In this document: positions 26,363 through 35,929 of the stretch, one piece after another | Layout of the letters: every line of letters begins with the position of its first letter | Position numbering within the stretch: position 1 is the first letter of the stretch | From: Helicobacter sp. MIT 11-5569 | Lineage (GTDB): Bacteria > Campylobacterota > Campylobacteria > Campylobacterales > Helicobacteraceae | Reading direction: 5' to 3' | DNA: 64,000 nucleotides | Assembly (NCBI RefSeq): GCF_000765695.2 | Contig: NZ_JRPB02000004.1 | Span: forward strand, 62,001-126,000 | The notes under the pieces: model-generated | Seen by the model: only the letters and a program-made list of their open reading frames with translations | What the model was told of the DNA's origin: nothing | The model's database searches: none | Made by a program: the position numbers and the translations under genes

Positions 26363-26529
26363 CTTTATTGCAAAGTTATAAAAATCAAGATTGTATAATT
26401 TATACCCAAGATTCCAATCTTTTTGCAAATCTAACAAATTTTCAACAACTTAAAAGCCCTAATAAATTCCTAAGTTTCAGCCATTTACAGATTCCAAGCC
26501 TTGATGATAGGAGCGATTTATGTGCATAA
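26341..26529 (+). other. Cryptic 62-codon extension reached by poly-G slippage
   Basis: This stretch looks intergenic in the given phase, but the frame starting CAT-TTT-AGA directly after the tract is open for 62 codons and ends at TAA 26527-26529, overlapping the next ATG (26520) by 10 bases. It begins HFRELIASLLQSYKNQD and contains a IIYTQDSNLF strand-like segment. Preceded by Gly residues from the tract, GGGGHF-x-EL followed by a helix and a beta strand resembles the glycine-rich loop that opens some nucleotide-sugar or glycosyltransferase (PseG-, MurG- or Alg14-like) domains. That resemblance is my inference from pattern only. Confidence 0.5.
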
Positions 26530-27194
26530 AACAAAAAATCGCAATCTTAACTTCTCCTAATCAGTGGTTTGTCCCTTATGCCAAAGATTTGCAAAAAAAG
26601 ATTCCGCAATGTGATTTGTATTTTTCTCATTTAGATATTAAAGAATCCTATGCGATTGTTTTTATTCTTTCTTATCATCAAATCATTGCACAAGAATTTT
26701 TAGATAAACATTCTTTAAATCTTGTCATTCATGCTTCTTCTTTGCCAAAGGGCAAGGGTTGGTCGCCACTATTTTGGCAAGTTTTAGAAGGTAAGGATTC
26801 TATCATTTTCACGCTTTTTAGCGCAGATTCCAAAGCAGATAGTGGAGAGATTTATTTGCAAAAAACTTTGTCTCTAAGCGGTTTGGAGCTTTATGAGGAG
26901 TTAAGAGAGAAGCAAGCGATAATGTGTGAGCAAATGTGTTTGGAGTTTTTAGAAGGGTTTAAAAATCTCTATCTCTCACCAAAACCGCAAATTGGTGAGC
27001 CAAGTTTTTATAAAAAGCGCACGCAAGAAGATAGCGAACTTGATATTACAAAGAGTATAGAATCGCAATTTAATCTCCTGCGCATTGTGAGTAATGAGGA
27101 ATTTCCGGCGTTTTTTTATAAAAATGGCAAGAAATTTATTCTAAAAATTTATGCAGATTCTACTTCTAGTGCGGGGGGGGGGGCAAATAATTGA
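26520..27194 (+). CDS. Sugar N-formyltransferase-like protein ending in poly-G tract
   Basis: 224 residues, a second formyltransferase fold distinct from the one at 24474. VIHASSLPKGKGWSPLFWQ holds the His (~71) and glycine loop; DSGEIYLQK holds the Asp (~106); SFYKKRTQEDSELD and NLLRIVSNEEFPAFF are typical of the sugar formyltransferases found beside PseH-like enzymes. Again Val replaces the usual Asn two residues before His. With the G11 tract the chain stops at SAGGGANN; with 10 or 13 G it continues into the acetyltransferase at 27184-27672 as one bifunctional protein. Confidence 0.82.
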   Translation: MCIKQKIAILTSPNQWFVPYAKDLQKKIPQCDLYFSHLDIKESYAIVFILSYHQIIAQEFLDKHSLNLVIHASSLPKGKGWSPLFWQVLEGKDSIIFTLFSADSKADSGEIYLQKTLSLSGLELYEELREKQAIMCEQMCLEFLEGFKNLYLSPKPQIGEPSFYKKRTQEDSELDITKSIESQFNLLRIVSNEEFPAFFYKNGKKFILKIYADSTSSAGGGANN

Positions 27195-27672
27195 CGCAAT
27201 TTGTTTGGAGCTTGAAAATTATGTTGATTTAAGGGAGTGCGAACACAAAGAGATTCTAAAATACCGCAATGATTTGCGCGTAAAATCTAATCTTTATAAC
27301 CAACATGAAATTTCATTTAATGAGCATTTTGCCTTTGTGGAATCCTTAAAGCACAATCCAAACAAGCAGTATTTTGCTATAAAATTTTGCAGCCAAATCA
27401 TCGGAAGTGTTAATTTTATTTTTAGAAATGCTAAGGAAGTGGAATTTGGATTTTTTGCAAATCCAAATCTAAAAGTTGGCGGAATCGGGCGAGTGTTAGA
27501 GCAGATTAGCTTGTTTTATGTTTTTCATATTTTGGGCGCAAAAAGGCTATGTTTGGAAGTATTTTGTAGCAACAAAGCAGTGATTAATTTGCACAAAAAA
27601 TTTGGCTTTTTAAGCAATGGCACAAAATTAGTTGGCAACAAGGAAGTGCTAGAAATGTCGCTTAAGCGGTAA
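27151..27672 (+). CDS. PseH-like GNAT acetyltransferase, phase-off half of a fusion
   Basis: From about 27184 this encodes a GNAT domain (YRNDLRVKSN, NEHFAFVESL, EFGFFANPNLKVGGIGRVLEQI, KAVINLHKKFGF) like the other two in the locus. In the given phase its only start is ATG 27151, which has no ribosome binding site and would begin with an unrelated MQILLLVRGGG stretch read out of frame from the formyltransferase. The natural product is therefore likely the in-frame extension of the formyltransferase when the tract has 10 or 13 G. In the present state the domain is probably little expressed. Confidence 0.78.
   Translation: MQILLLVRGGGQIIDAICLELENYVDLRECEHKEILKYRNDLRVKSNLYNQHEISFNEHFAFVESLKHNPNKQYFAIKFCSQIIGSVNFIFRNAKEVEFGFFANPNLKVGGIGRVLEQISLFYVFHILGAKRLCLEVFCSNKAVINLHKKFGFLSNGTKLVGNKEVLEMSLKR
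27173..27183 (+). repeat. G11 contingency tract 3 at a domain junction
   Basis: Eleven G encode the Gly linker between the formyltransferase and acetyltransferase domains. Eleven G leads to GCA-AAT-AAT-TGA (stop); one fewer or two more leads to CAA-ATA-ATT-GAC, in frame with the acetyltransferase. Confidence 0.92.
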
Positions 27673-27697
27673 GATTTTGTGGAATCTTACTATTTTG

Positions 27698-28231
27698 TTA
27701 ATATTTTTCACATTTGCTAAACATTTCTTCAAATGCCTTGTTGGATTGTTGCGCAAGTTTTGTATCATTTAAGATTAAAAATGTTTCATAATTTGTTTCA
27801 AACGCGCTTTTTGACCAGTTTGCAGACCCTAGCATAAGGTATTTACTATCACTAATTGCCATTTTAATGTGCATTAAGCCATTATATTTTCCATTTTTTG
27901 AGCGTTCCCCTTCAAGCAAGCAAGTTTCTATGTTTTTAAGCTTTGCAAGATAGCCAATTGTGGATTTGTTGGCATTTTGATTGCTTTTTTTATCATAAAT
28001 AATCCTAACTTTCACACCTTTTTTGGCAATATCTCTAATTGCTTTGCTAATTTCGCGGTTTGTGAAGCTGTAAATTGCAATATCTAATGTATTTTGTGTG
28101 TTTTTAATCGTGTGTAAAAGTGCTTCTAATGCCCTTTTTTGTTCTTTTGGCATAAAATACAAATTACTAGCATTAAGCATGCTAAAACACAATGTGTTTA
28201 AACAAAACAGAGTGAAAACTTTTTTAAACAT
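27698..28231 (-). CDS. nucT: Phospholipase D-family nuclease (NucT-like)
   Basis: About 177 residues from the internal ATG at 28231, which gives the signal/anchor MFKKVFTLFCLNTLCFSML; the longer frame to 28309 adds 26 residues and overlaps the divergent promoter region. One HKD motif (MHIKMAISDSKYLMLGSANWS) shows a single-domain PLD nuclease, active as a dimer. The H. pylori homologue NucT is a membrane-bound endonuclease for DNA binding and uptake during transformation. Its position beside the Glu-rich gene and gmk matches the H. pylori order. Confidence 0.85.
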   Translation of the reverse strand: MFKKVFTLFCLNTLCFSMLNASNLYFMPKEQKRALEALLHTIKNTQNTLDIAIYSFTNREISKAIRDIAKKGVKVRIIYDKKSNQNANKSTIGYLAKLKNIETCLLEGERSKNGKYNGLMHIKMAISDSKYLMLGSANWSKSAFETNYETFLILNDTKLAQQSNKAFEEMFSKCEKY

Positions 28232-28311
28232 TACAATCCTTATAAAAATTAAGATACAAATTGATAAAATTGTAGCAATTCTTTGATTAAGCAAAGAGAA
28301 ATGGAGCATTT

Positions 28312-30153
28312 ATGAAGTTATATCTCATCAACAAAAATCCGATTATCAATAAGCTTGTAGGTTTGAGTGCTTCTAAGCTTGGTGTAGAAATGGTGGAAAC
28401 TCAAGAAGTGGATACTAGTATTAGTGCCGAGATTGTATTAATAGATGATGAATGTTTTGAAGCAGAAGGTTTTGCTACATATAAGGCAGAAAATGCTGTG
28501 GTAAAAACGATTTTATTCTATTCTAAGGCAACAGAGCGCATTGAAGGTTTTGATACTTATATCCAAAAGCCATTTTTGCCAACAGATTTAGTGAAAATCT
28601 TAAGTGAGATTTCTGGGATTGGTTTAGAAAAAGAAGAGCATAAAAAAGTGGAAAGTGATATTTTAGAGCTTGATAATAGCGATGATTTAGGAGATTTAAA
28701 CTTAGATGATGAGATTGATTTTTCAAATTTAGATGATTTAAGTTTAGATGAGGACAATAAAGAGCTAAGTTTAGATGATGGTGATGTGCAACTAGACTTT
28801 GGCGGTGATGATGGACTTTCAGATGAAAAGAGTTTAGAATCTGAAGAATCAGCAGAGAATGCAGAGGAAGCTCCACAAGTTTTAGACAAAGGAGATGTAG
28901 ATGCGATTAAAGATTTGCTAGATGATTCTAAAGATTCTACAGATGAGAGTGCAGATTCTATGGTAGATTTTGATAAAGAGCTTAGTGAAATTTCTGATAC
29001 TCCAGAAAATGGTATCGAAGTAGTAGAAGATACTTTAGAAAACGAGCTTGAAACAACCGAACAAAAAGAAGAAAATCAAGATTTAGCATTAGAACAAGAA
29101 TTAGGAGATTTAGTTGCAGATTCTGCAGATTCTAAGGACATTGCAGATGAGGAAAATAATTTTGATTCCACTTTAGATGAGATGATGAATGTAGATTCTA
29201 ACGCAGAAGAATCACAAAAAATAGAATCAGAAAGCACAGAATCTTCAAATGTTGAAAATGCCGATATTGCACAAGATATGGAGTTAGATTTAGGTGATTT
29301 CGACCTTGGTGGCTTAGAAGATGCTAGTCAAGAAGAAAATCTTGATGAACAAGCGCAAAAAGAAGAAGTTGGCGGTGCAGAAGTAGAATTACAAGAAACA
29401 ATAGAATCTCAAAATGCAATCTCTGAAGCGCAAGATATAAGTGATGATTTGGAATTAAATTTAGAGGATTTAGAGCTTGGCGCAGAGGGTGCAGATATAG
29501 GGTTAGAACAAGAATCTTCACAAGAGCAAGAGTCTTTAGAATCTTTGCCAGAAGGATTAGAAGAAAGTTTAGAAAATGTAAATATGGAATCTGAAAATGC
29601 ACAAGATACAATCAGTGCAGAGGGCGCAGAAGGAGATGGTTTAGATGATACTCTAGCAGAGCTTGATTTGGAGAGTTTCAGTCTTGATGATACACAAGAA
29701 AGTGCAGAAATACAAGAAGATACCAAAGCCACACAAGAGATTCCAGAAGAAGAAATCGCACCAGAAGAGGAAGCATTAAAAGAATTGTCATTAGAAGCAC
29801 AAGAATCCGAAGCAGATTTTGAGCTAGAATCACAATCAAGTCAATCACAATCAGATATAGAAGGGCTAGAAAGTATCGAGCAAGCAACAGATGATGAGTT
29901 TGACGCACTTAGTTTAGAAGGAATGGGAGAAGCACTAGGAGAGCCTATCCAAAAAGAGCCAATCCCTACACCAATTGTCGCTCAAGATACACCAAAAACT
30001 GCAGAATCGCAGCTTCCTAGCAATATTCAAGCAAATTCCCTAGAATCGTTAATTAGTGCGTTACAAACGCTCCAAACACAATCTTTAAAAGATTTATTAA
30101 GTGGTGCAACGATTAATGTTAGCATTCAATTTCCTAAAAAAGATGAGCAATAA
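28312..30153 (+). CDS. Very acidic Glu/Asp/Ser-rich protein with N-terminal receiver-like domain
   Basis: 613 residues. The first ~105 look like a degenerate response-regulator receiver (MKLYLINKNPIINKLVG, then VLIDDECFEAEGF and the C-terminal YIQKPFLPTDLVKIL with a KP motif). The middle ~450 residues are low-complexity and strongly acidic, with repeated LDDL, LDLED and EESQE blocks; the last ~45 are a conserved-looking SLESLISALQTLQTQSLKDLL segment. It occupies the place of the H. pylori poly-E-rich protein between nucT and gmk. The role is unknown; a cytoplasmic scaffold or polar/flagellar partner is possible. It ends overlapping gmk (TAATG). Confidence 0.72.
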   Translation: MKLYLINKNPIINKLVGLSASKLGVEMVETQEVDTSISAEIVLIDDECFEAEGFATYKAENAVVKTILFYSKATERIEGFDTYIQKPFLPTDLVKILSEISGIGLEKEEHKKVESDILELDNSDDLGDLNLDDEIDFSNLDDLSLDEDNKELSLDDGDVQLDFGGDDGLSDEKSLESEESAENAEEAPQVLDKGDVDAIKDLLDDSKDSTDESADSMVDFDKELSEISDTPENGIEVVEDTLENELETTEQKEENQDLALEQELGDLVADSADSKDIADEENNFDSTLDEMMNVDSNAEESQKIESESTESSNVENADIAQDMELDLGDFDLGGLEDASQEENLDEQAQKEEVGGAEVELQETIESQNAISEAQDISDDLELNLEDLELGAEGADIGLEQESSQEQESLESLPEGLEESLENVNMESENAQDTISAEGAEGDGLDDTLAELDLESFSLDDTQESAEIQEDTKATQEIPEEEIAPEEEALKELSLEAQESEADFELESQSSQSQSDIEGLESIEQATDDEFDALSLEGMGEALGEPIQKEPIPTPIVAQDTPKTAESQLPSNIQANSLESLISALQTLQTQSLKDLLSGATINVSIQFPKKDEQ

Positions 30154-30767
30154 TGAAATTAAAAGGAGCGATTCTTATTTTATCTGGTCCTAGTGGAGCA
30201 GGTAAAAGCTCTTTATATAAACAATTAGCGCAAGCTTTTCCTAATCATTATTTTTCTATCTCATCAACAACGCGTCAAAAGCGTGAGGGAGAAATCCACG
30301 GCGTGCATTATAATTTTATCTCCAAAGAAAGCTTTGAAGAAGGGATTGCTAAGGGAGAGTTTTTAGAATGGGCAAAGGTGCATGATAATTATTATGGCAC
30401 TTCTAAAGCACAAGTGATTAAGGCACTAGAAGAAGACAAACTTGTTGTCTTTGATATTGATGTGCAAGGGCAAGCCAATCTTAAAAAAGCTTTTCCGCGC
30501 CACACAACGAGTGTTTTTGTTACAACGCCAAATAAAAGTATTTTACAAGAGAGATTAGGTAGTCGCGGAAGTGATGGAGATAGCGTTATCCAAAAACGCC
30601 TAGAAAATGCTTTTGATGAGGTAAGAAGTTTAGAAAACTATGATTATTTAATCATTAATGATGATTTAGAAGATTCTACAAGCAAGCTACTATGTATTGC
30701 AAGAAGTGCATTTTGCAAAACTTCTCTTTATGAAATGCAGTCTTTCTTGCAAAATTGGGAAAAATAA
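30153..30767 (+). CDS. gmk: Guanylate kinase
   Basis: 204 residues. Walker A is SGPSGAGKSSLY, the GMP-binding region includes STTRQKREGEIHGVHYNF, and VVFDIDVQGQANLKK contains Walker B. It phosphorylates GMP to GDP. The start overlaps the previous stop by one base, so translation is coupled to the acidic protein. Confidence 0.95.
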   Translation: MKLKGAILILSGPSGAGKSSLYKQLAQAFPNHYFSISSTTRQKREGEIHGVHYNFISKESFEEGIAKGEFLEWAKVHDNYYGTSKAQVIKALEEDKLVVFDIDVQGQANLKKAFPRHTTSVFVTTPNKSILQERLGSRGSDGDSVIQKRLENAFDEVRSLENYDYLIINDDLEDSTSKLLCIARSAFCKTSLYEMQSFLQNWEK

Positions 30768-30843
30768 AACTATTTTCTACAAGACTTTAAGTCATAAAAC
30801 GTTAGAATTATCAAATTTTAACCCAAATATTTAGAGAGATTCC

Positions 30844-33800
30844 ATGCCAAAACGCAATGATATTCACACTATTTTGTTAATCGGCTCTGGTCCTATTGTG
30901 ATTGGGCAAGCTTGCGAGTTTGACTATTCTGGCACACAGGCTGCAAAAACACTAAAAGAGCTCGGCTATAAAGTTGTTTTGATTAACTCAAATCCTGCGA
31001 CAATTATGACAGACCCGGAATTTGCTGATAGAACTTATATTGAGCCTATTACTGAAGAAATTGTTGCTGATATTATAAAAAAAGAAAAAGTTGATGCTAT
31101 TTTGCCCACAATGGGCGGACAAACTGCTCTAAATATTGCAATGCGTATGTTTGAAAAAGGAATGCTTGATGGCGTTCAATTCTTAGGTGCAAAACCTGAA
31201 GCCATAAAAAAGGGTGAAGATAGGCAAGCTTTCAAAGAAGCAATGTTAAAAATCGGAATGGATTTACCCAAATCCCGCTATGCCTATACATTAGAAGAAG
31301 CATTAGACGCAGCAAAAGAAATTGGCTTTCCGCTAATTATTCGCGCAAGCTACACGCTAGCAGGGGGAGGAAGTGGCGTTGCTTATAATATTGATGAGTT
31401 TAAAGCATTAGCGCAAAATGGGTTAGAAGTTAGCCCGATTAATGAGATTTTAATCGAAGAATCCTTGCTAGGTTGGAAAGAATACGAAATGGAAGTTATC
31501 CGCGATAGTGTGGATAATTGTATTATCGTGTGCAGTATTGAAAATCTCGACCCTATGGGCGTGCATACGGGAGATTCTATCACCATAGCACCTGCGCTAA
31601 CGCTTACAGATAAAGAGTATCAAAGAATGCGCGATGCTTCTTTTGCGATTTTGCGAGAAATTGGCGTAGATACAGGTGGAAGCAATGTGCAATTTGCGAT
31701 AAATCCACAAAGTGGCAGAATGACGGTGATTGAAATGAATCCACGCGTTTCAAGGAGTTCTGCACTTGCTTCAAAAGCTACAGGTTATCCGATTGCCAAA
31801 GTTGCTACCCTTTTAGCAGTGGGTTATACTTTAGATGAGATTAAAAATGATATGACAGGAACGCCTGCGAGCTTTGAGCCTAGTATTGATTATATTGTTA
31901 CAAAGATTCCGCGCTTTACTTTTGAAAAATTCCCACAAGCAGATTCCACGCTTACAACTTCTATGAAGTCTATTGGCGAGGTTATGGCGATTGGAACGAC
32001 TTTTAAAGAATCTTTGCAAAAAGCTCTAAATAGTTTGGAGACCGGAATCTTTGGTTTTAATCCTTTAAGCACGGATTTAAGCGAAATCCAACGCGAAATA
32101 CGCCGACCAAATGCGCAAAGATTGCTTTATGTTGCCGATGCTTTCCGCTGTGGTGTGAGCGTGGAAGAAGTGCAAAAATGGTGTAAAATTGATTCTTATT
32201 TCTTAGGGCAAATTGCAGAAATTGTTGCCTTAGAGAAAAGAATCTCTTTTGAGGAATTAAGCAATGCAGAGTTTTTAAGAACATTAAAAGCAAGTGGTTT
32301 TAGCGATAAAATGCTTGCGTTTGTGATTAACAAAAATGAAGCATTAGAATTGCGCGAAGAAGATATTTACACACTTAGAGAAAAAGTAGGCGTGCAGCTT
32401 GCTTATAATACAGTGGATACTTGCGCGGCAGAGTTTGCGACAAAAACAGCTTATTTATATTCTACGATTCCATTTGCAGGTATGGTAGAAAATGCGCAAA
32501 ATCAAGAAAATCCGCGCAAAAAAGTGATGATTATTGGAGGGGGACCAAATCGCATTGGGCAAGGAATCGAGTTTGATTATTGTTGCGTGCATGCGAGCTT
32601 TGCATTGCGCGATATGGGTTATACAAGTATTATGTATAATTGCAACCCAGAGACGGTAAGCACAGATTATGATACAAGCGATGTGTTGTATTTTGAGCCA
32701 ATCACTTTTGAGAATGTGCGCAGCGTGATTGAAAGAGAGAATCCCGATGGAATCATTGTGCATTTTGGTGGGCAAACTCCTTTGAAACTTGCCAAAAAAC
32801 TTACAACCATTGGTGCAAAAATCATCGGAACAAGCGCAAAAACGATTGATATTGCAGAAGATAGGGAGAAGTTTGCAAAATTTGTAGAAGAAAATGGGCT
32901 AATCCAACCCAAAAATGGCACAGCTTATACCAAAGAAGAAGCCATAACAATCGCACAAAATATCGGATTCCCTGTGCTTGTGCGTCCTAGCTATGTTTTG
33001 GGCGGGCGTGCAATGCGCATTGTGTATAATGTTGCAGAATTACAAGAATATATGAGTGAAGCAGTAAGCGTGAGTGAGGATAGCCCTGTGCTGATTGATA
33101 AGTTCTTAAACAATGCTGTTGAACTTGATGTGGATATTATTTGTGATGGCAAAGATGTGTATATCGCAGGGATTATGCAGCATATTGAAGAAGCTGGAAT
33201 CCATAGCGGGGATTCTGCATGCTCCTTGCCTACAATTAGTATTGCAAATGAAAAAATCAGAGAGATAGAGGAAACCACTGCAAAAATTGCTAGAAACTTG
33301 GGTGTTATAGGGCTTATGAATACACAATATGCGATTTTTGAAGATACGCTTTATCTGATTGAAGTAAATCCTAGAGCAAGCCGCACCGTGCCTTTTGTGA
33401 GTAAAGCAACAGGGATTCCGCTTGCAAAAGTCGCAACAGATGTTATGGTGAATCAAAATCTAAAAGCAGCACTGGAGCGTTATGATACTTTTAAGAAAGT
33501 AGAATTTAAAAATGGGCTTTATAAACCAAAAGATTCTAAGCACATTGCAGTTAAAGAATCTGTTTTTCCTTTTGATAAATTAAGTGGAGCAGTCATGCTT
33601 CTAGGTCCTGAAATGCGCTCTACTGGTGAAGTGATGGGGATTAGTGAGAGTTTTGGGCTAAGTTTTGCAAAAAGCCAAATGGCGTGTAAAAACGCTCTGC
33701 CAACAAGTGGCAAAGTTTTTATTTCTTTGCGTGCATTTGATAAGCCTCAAGCTCTGCCTCTAGCAAAAGATTTGCAAAGCTTAGGTTTTACACTTTGTGC

Positions 33801-34104
33801 GACAAAAGGCACAGCAGAGATTCTAAACCAAAATGGAATCGCTTGTGAAGAGGAGCTAAAAATCAGTGAAGGGCGTCCAAATATCGGCGATAGGCTTGCA
33901 AATGGTGAAATCGCATTAGCGATTAATACAAGCGATGCTGCATCAAGCAAAGATGATACAGATAAAATCCGCACACAAGTTTTGCGCCATAATGTGCCAT
34001 ATTTCACAACCATAGAAGCAGCGTTTGTCGCAGTGAGTGCGATTAGTGAGATTAAAAACAAAAATCCAAATGTAGCAAAAGCTATTCAAGATTATCTTAA
34101 ATAA
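30844..34104 (+). CDS. carB: Carbamoyl-phosphate synthase large subunit
   Basis: 1086 residues, full length. Two ATP-grasp halves are seen: [25 protein letters not shown] at the start and [24 protein letters not shown] near residue 560, each followed by the TMGGQTALN / HFGGQTPLK and [11 protein letters not shown] blocks. The C-terminal MGS-like allosteric domain (from ~945) has [12 protein letters not shown]. It makes carbamoyl phosphate for arginine and pyrimidines with CarA, which is not in the window. A TAGAAT box lies at 30803-30808. Confidence 0.97.
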   Translation: MPKRNDIHTILLIGSGPIVIGQACEFDYSGTQAAKTLKELGYKVVLINSNPATIMTDPEFADRTYIEPITEEIVADIIKKEKVDAILPTMGGQTALNIAMRMFEKGMLDGVQFLGAKPEAIKKGEDRQAFKEAMLKIGMDLPKSRYAYTLEEALDAAKEIGFPLIIRASYTLAGGGSGVAYNIDEFKALAQNGLEVSPINEILIEESLLGWKEYEMEVIRDSVDNCIIVCSIENLDPMGVHTGDSITIAPALTLTDKEYQRMRDASFAILREIGVDTGGSNVQFAINPQSGRMTVIEMNPRVSRSSALASKATGYPIAKVATLLAVGYTLDEIKNDMTGTPASFEPSIDYIVTKIPRFTFEKFPQADSTLTTSMKSIGEVMAIGTTFKESLQKALNSLETGIFGFNPLSTDLSEIQREIRRPNAQRLLYVADAFRCGVSVEEVQKWCKIDSYFLGQIAEIVALEKRISFEELSNAEFLRTLKASGFSDKMLAFVINKNEALELREEDIYTLREKVGVQLAYNTVDTCAAEFATKTAYLYSTIPFAGMVENAQNQENPRKKVMIIGGGPNRIGQGIEFDYCCVHASFALRDMGYTSIMYNCNPETVSTDYDTSDVLYFEPITFENVRSVIERENPDGIIVHFGGQTPLKLAKKLTTIGAKIIGTSAKTIDIAEDREKFAKFVEENGLIQPKNGTAYTKEEAITIAQNIGFPVLVRPSYVLGGRAMRIVYNVAELQEYMSEAVSVSEDSPVLIDKFLNNAVELDVDIICDGKDVYIAGIMQHIEEAGIHSGDSACSLPTISIANEKIREIEETTAKIARNLGVIGLMNTQYAIFEDTLYLIEVNPRASRTVPFVSKATGIPLAKVATDVMVNQNLKAALERYDTFKKVEFKNGLYKPKDSKHIAVKESVFPFDKLSGAVMLLGPEMRSTGEVMGISESFGLSFAKSQMACKNALPTSGKVFISLRAFDKPQALPLAKDLQSLGFTLCATKGTAEILNQNGIACEEELKISEGRPNIGDRLANGEIALAINTSDAASSKDDTDKIRTQVLRHNVPYFTTIEAAFVAVSAISEIKNKNPNVAKAIQDYLK

Positions 34105-34577
34105 TGAAATCTCTGATTTTTCTTGCACAAAGCGACACAACAGCAGGGTTTTTGTGTGAAAATTTTGAAACATTAAACCGCATAAAAGGGCGCAATGCAA
34201 AGCAAAATGTGCTTTTGACACTTGATACATTAAATAAGCTAAAAAACCTTGTGCGCGTCCCTAATGCGCATAAAAATAGGGTGCGCAAAAGCACAAAAAG
34301 CACTTTTGTTTATCGGGGTAAAAACTCTTTAAATCAAGAATCTTTAGCGATTCGTCTTGTGCCAAAAGAAATGGGCAAAGAAGTTTCACATAGTGCTATG
34401 CTAGAGTTTTTTCCTTTTTTGTATTCAAGTTCCGCAAATGCGCACAATGCGGAATTTAATTTGGAATTTGCGCTGCAAAGTGCTGATATTTTGGTGTTAG
34501 ATTGGCGGTTTTTAAGTGCGCAAAAACCATCAAAAATGTATAAAATCACAAATACAATGATTAAAAAAATAAGGTGA
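34104..34577 (+). CDS. Sua5/YciO/YrdC-like protein (divergent)
   Basis: 157 residues. The N terminus (LIFLAQSDTTAGFLCENFETLNRIKGRNAKQ) parallels the TDTvYGL...RI..iKgR motif of the Sua5/YrdC fold, which binds L-threonine, bicarbonate and ATP to make threonylcarbamoyl-AMP for tRNA. The protein is short and the motif is degenerate (DTTAGF), so it may be a paralogue with another role. It overlaps the carB stop by one base; a Sua5-like gene after carB also occurs in H. pylori. Confidence 0.65.
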   Translation: MKSLIFLAQSDTTAGFLCENFETLNRIKGRNAKQNVLLTLDTLNKLKNLVRVPNAHKNRVRKSTKSTFVYRGKNSLNQESLAIRLVPKEMGKEVSHSAMLEFFPFLYSSSANAHNAEFNLEFALQSADILVLDWRFLSAQKPSKMYKITNTMIKKIR

Positions 34578-34578
34578 G

Positions 34579-35046
34579 ATGATGAAAGTCGTAAATATTG
34601 TGCAGTCTTTTTTGCTAGGGTTTGTGTTGGTTTTTTTATTATTCGCCATTTTTTGGGCAACAATTTATTCTAGCTATATGCAGTATTATGGAATCGGAGA
34701 ATTTTTTAATCCTTTTTTTAGAAATGTTTTTAATCCTGCTGGATTTTTTATTCTTGTTGGGATTTTTGGGATAGGATTAATGCTCCCTTTTATCGGTTCT
34801 TTTTTTAAGATTCTATTTTTTGTGCTTTTAGCGTGCGAATTATTGCTATTTATCCCACCTTTTGGAAGAAGCGTAGGAAGCATTTTTTTAGCCAAAGAAC
34901 AGATTATCACTCTAAATGGTGAGCAAAAAGTAATCCATAGCCTTTATGAAAATCATCGTTATATTGTGTATTTAAGCGCAGATTCTGATGATTTTGAGAC
35001 GCGCAAGCGGAATCTTGTCTATCATGAAAAGCCTATTGCAAAATAA
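34579..35046 (+). CDS. Predicted inner-membrane protein, unknown function
   Basis: 155 residues with three hydrophobic segments (about 8-30, 50-75 and 78-100) and a soluble C-terminal ~55 residues beginning at the [16 protein letters not shown] stretch. No named family is recognised. It begins 1 base after the Sua5-like gene and its 3' end overlaps the convergent metA gene by 14 bases. Start is ATG 34579 or 34582. Confidence 0.6.
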   Translation: MMKVVNIVQSFLLGFVLVFLLFAIFWATIYSSYMQYYGIGEFFNPFFRNVFNPAGFFILVGIFGIGLMLPFIGSFFKILFFVLLACELLLFIPPFGRSVGSIFLAKEQIITLNGEQKVIHSLYENHRYIVYLSADSDDFETRKRNLVYHEKPIAK

Positions 35047-35920
35047 AAGGCGTATCTTGATAGACAGAGAAGTTTAACCAGTTTGCAAAAAGCACGCTAG
35101 CACTTGAACGCCAAGAAAAAATGGGTTGAAGTTCCGCGCCATAGTAGTTTTTTGGCTTTGCAATCTCTAAGCCTTTTTCTAAATCGCGCTTGTATTCTAA
35201 GTCTAATGTTTCTTTAGAATACTCTGGGTGCCCTAAGATGAAAAAATCTTTATCATCTTTTAGCGCGGTGATTCCGCTCTCTTCACCTTCAAGCAAAATT
35301 TTTAAATGCGCATTTGCCCTAGCTCGCGCTTCATCAATCCCAGAATGCCTAGAATGTGGAATCTTGACAAACTCATCAAGCCCATTTAGGATTAAATCTT
35401 GCTCGACCCAAAAATGCTCAAACACTCCAAAAAGTTTGGAATCTAAAGAGATTTTTGGAATCTTATGAAAATAATATAATCCCGCCATTGCTCCCCAGCA
35501 TAGATAAAGCGTGCTTGTGCAATGCGTCTTTAAAAAATCCATAATGCAAATAAGCTCATTCCAGTATTTGACTTCTTCAAACTCTAAATGCTCAATAGGC
35601 GCACCTGTAACAATCGCCCCATCAAATTTTTTATTCTTTATTCCATCAAAATTCACATAAAATCTATCCAAATGTGATTTTGGCGTGTTTTTTCCTGTGT
35701 AGCTTGCTGTGGCTAAAAGTGTGATATTCACTTGCAAAGGAGAGTTTGCAAGCAAAGATAAAATTTGATTTTCTGTTTGAATCTTTGTTGGCATTAGATT
35801 GATAATCAGCACTTCTAATGGGCGAATATCTTGCGTTTTTGCACGATTGCAGCCCATAATAAAAGCGTGCTGCTTAAGCAGAGAAAATGCTGGAATATCT
35901 TCTGGAATCACAAGGGGCAT
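35033..35920 (-). CDS. metA: Homoserine O-acyltransferase MetA, predicted acetyl-CoA type
   Basis: 295 residues of the MetA glutamine amidotransferase-like family. The catalytic Cys141 is in YLCWGAMAG, and His231 and Glu233 are in ILGHPEYS. The residue that sets acyl-CoA choice is Glu110 ([10 protein letters not shown]), where E. coli has Gly111; in characterised MetA enzymes Glu here favours acetyl-CoA. So it should make O-acetylhomoserine, the substrate of the MetY enzyme encoded 9 bases upstream on the same strand. The 3' end overlaps a convergent gene. Confidence 0.9.
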   Translation of the reverse strand: MPLVIPEDIPAFSLLKQHAFIMGCNRAKTQDIRPLEVLIINLMPTKIQTENQILSLLANSPLQVNITLLATASYTGKNTPKSHLDRFYVNFDGIKNKKFDGAIVTGAPIEHLEFEEVKYWNELICIMDFLKTHCTSTLYLCWGAMAGLYYFHKIPKISLDSKLFGVFEHFWVEQDLILNGLDEFVKIPHSRHSGIDEARARANAHLKILLEGEESGITALKDDKDFFILGHPEYSKETLDLEYKRDLEKGLEIAKPKNYYGAELQPIFSWRSSASVLFANWLNFSVYQDTPFILQ

Positions 35921-35929
35921 TTAATATCC

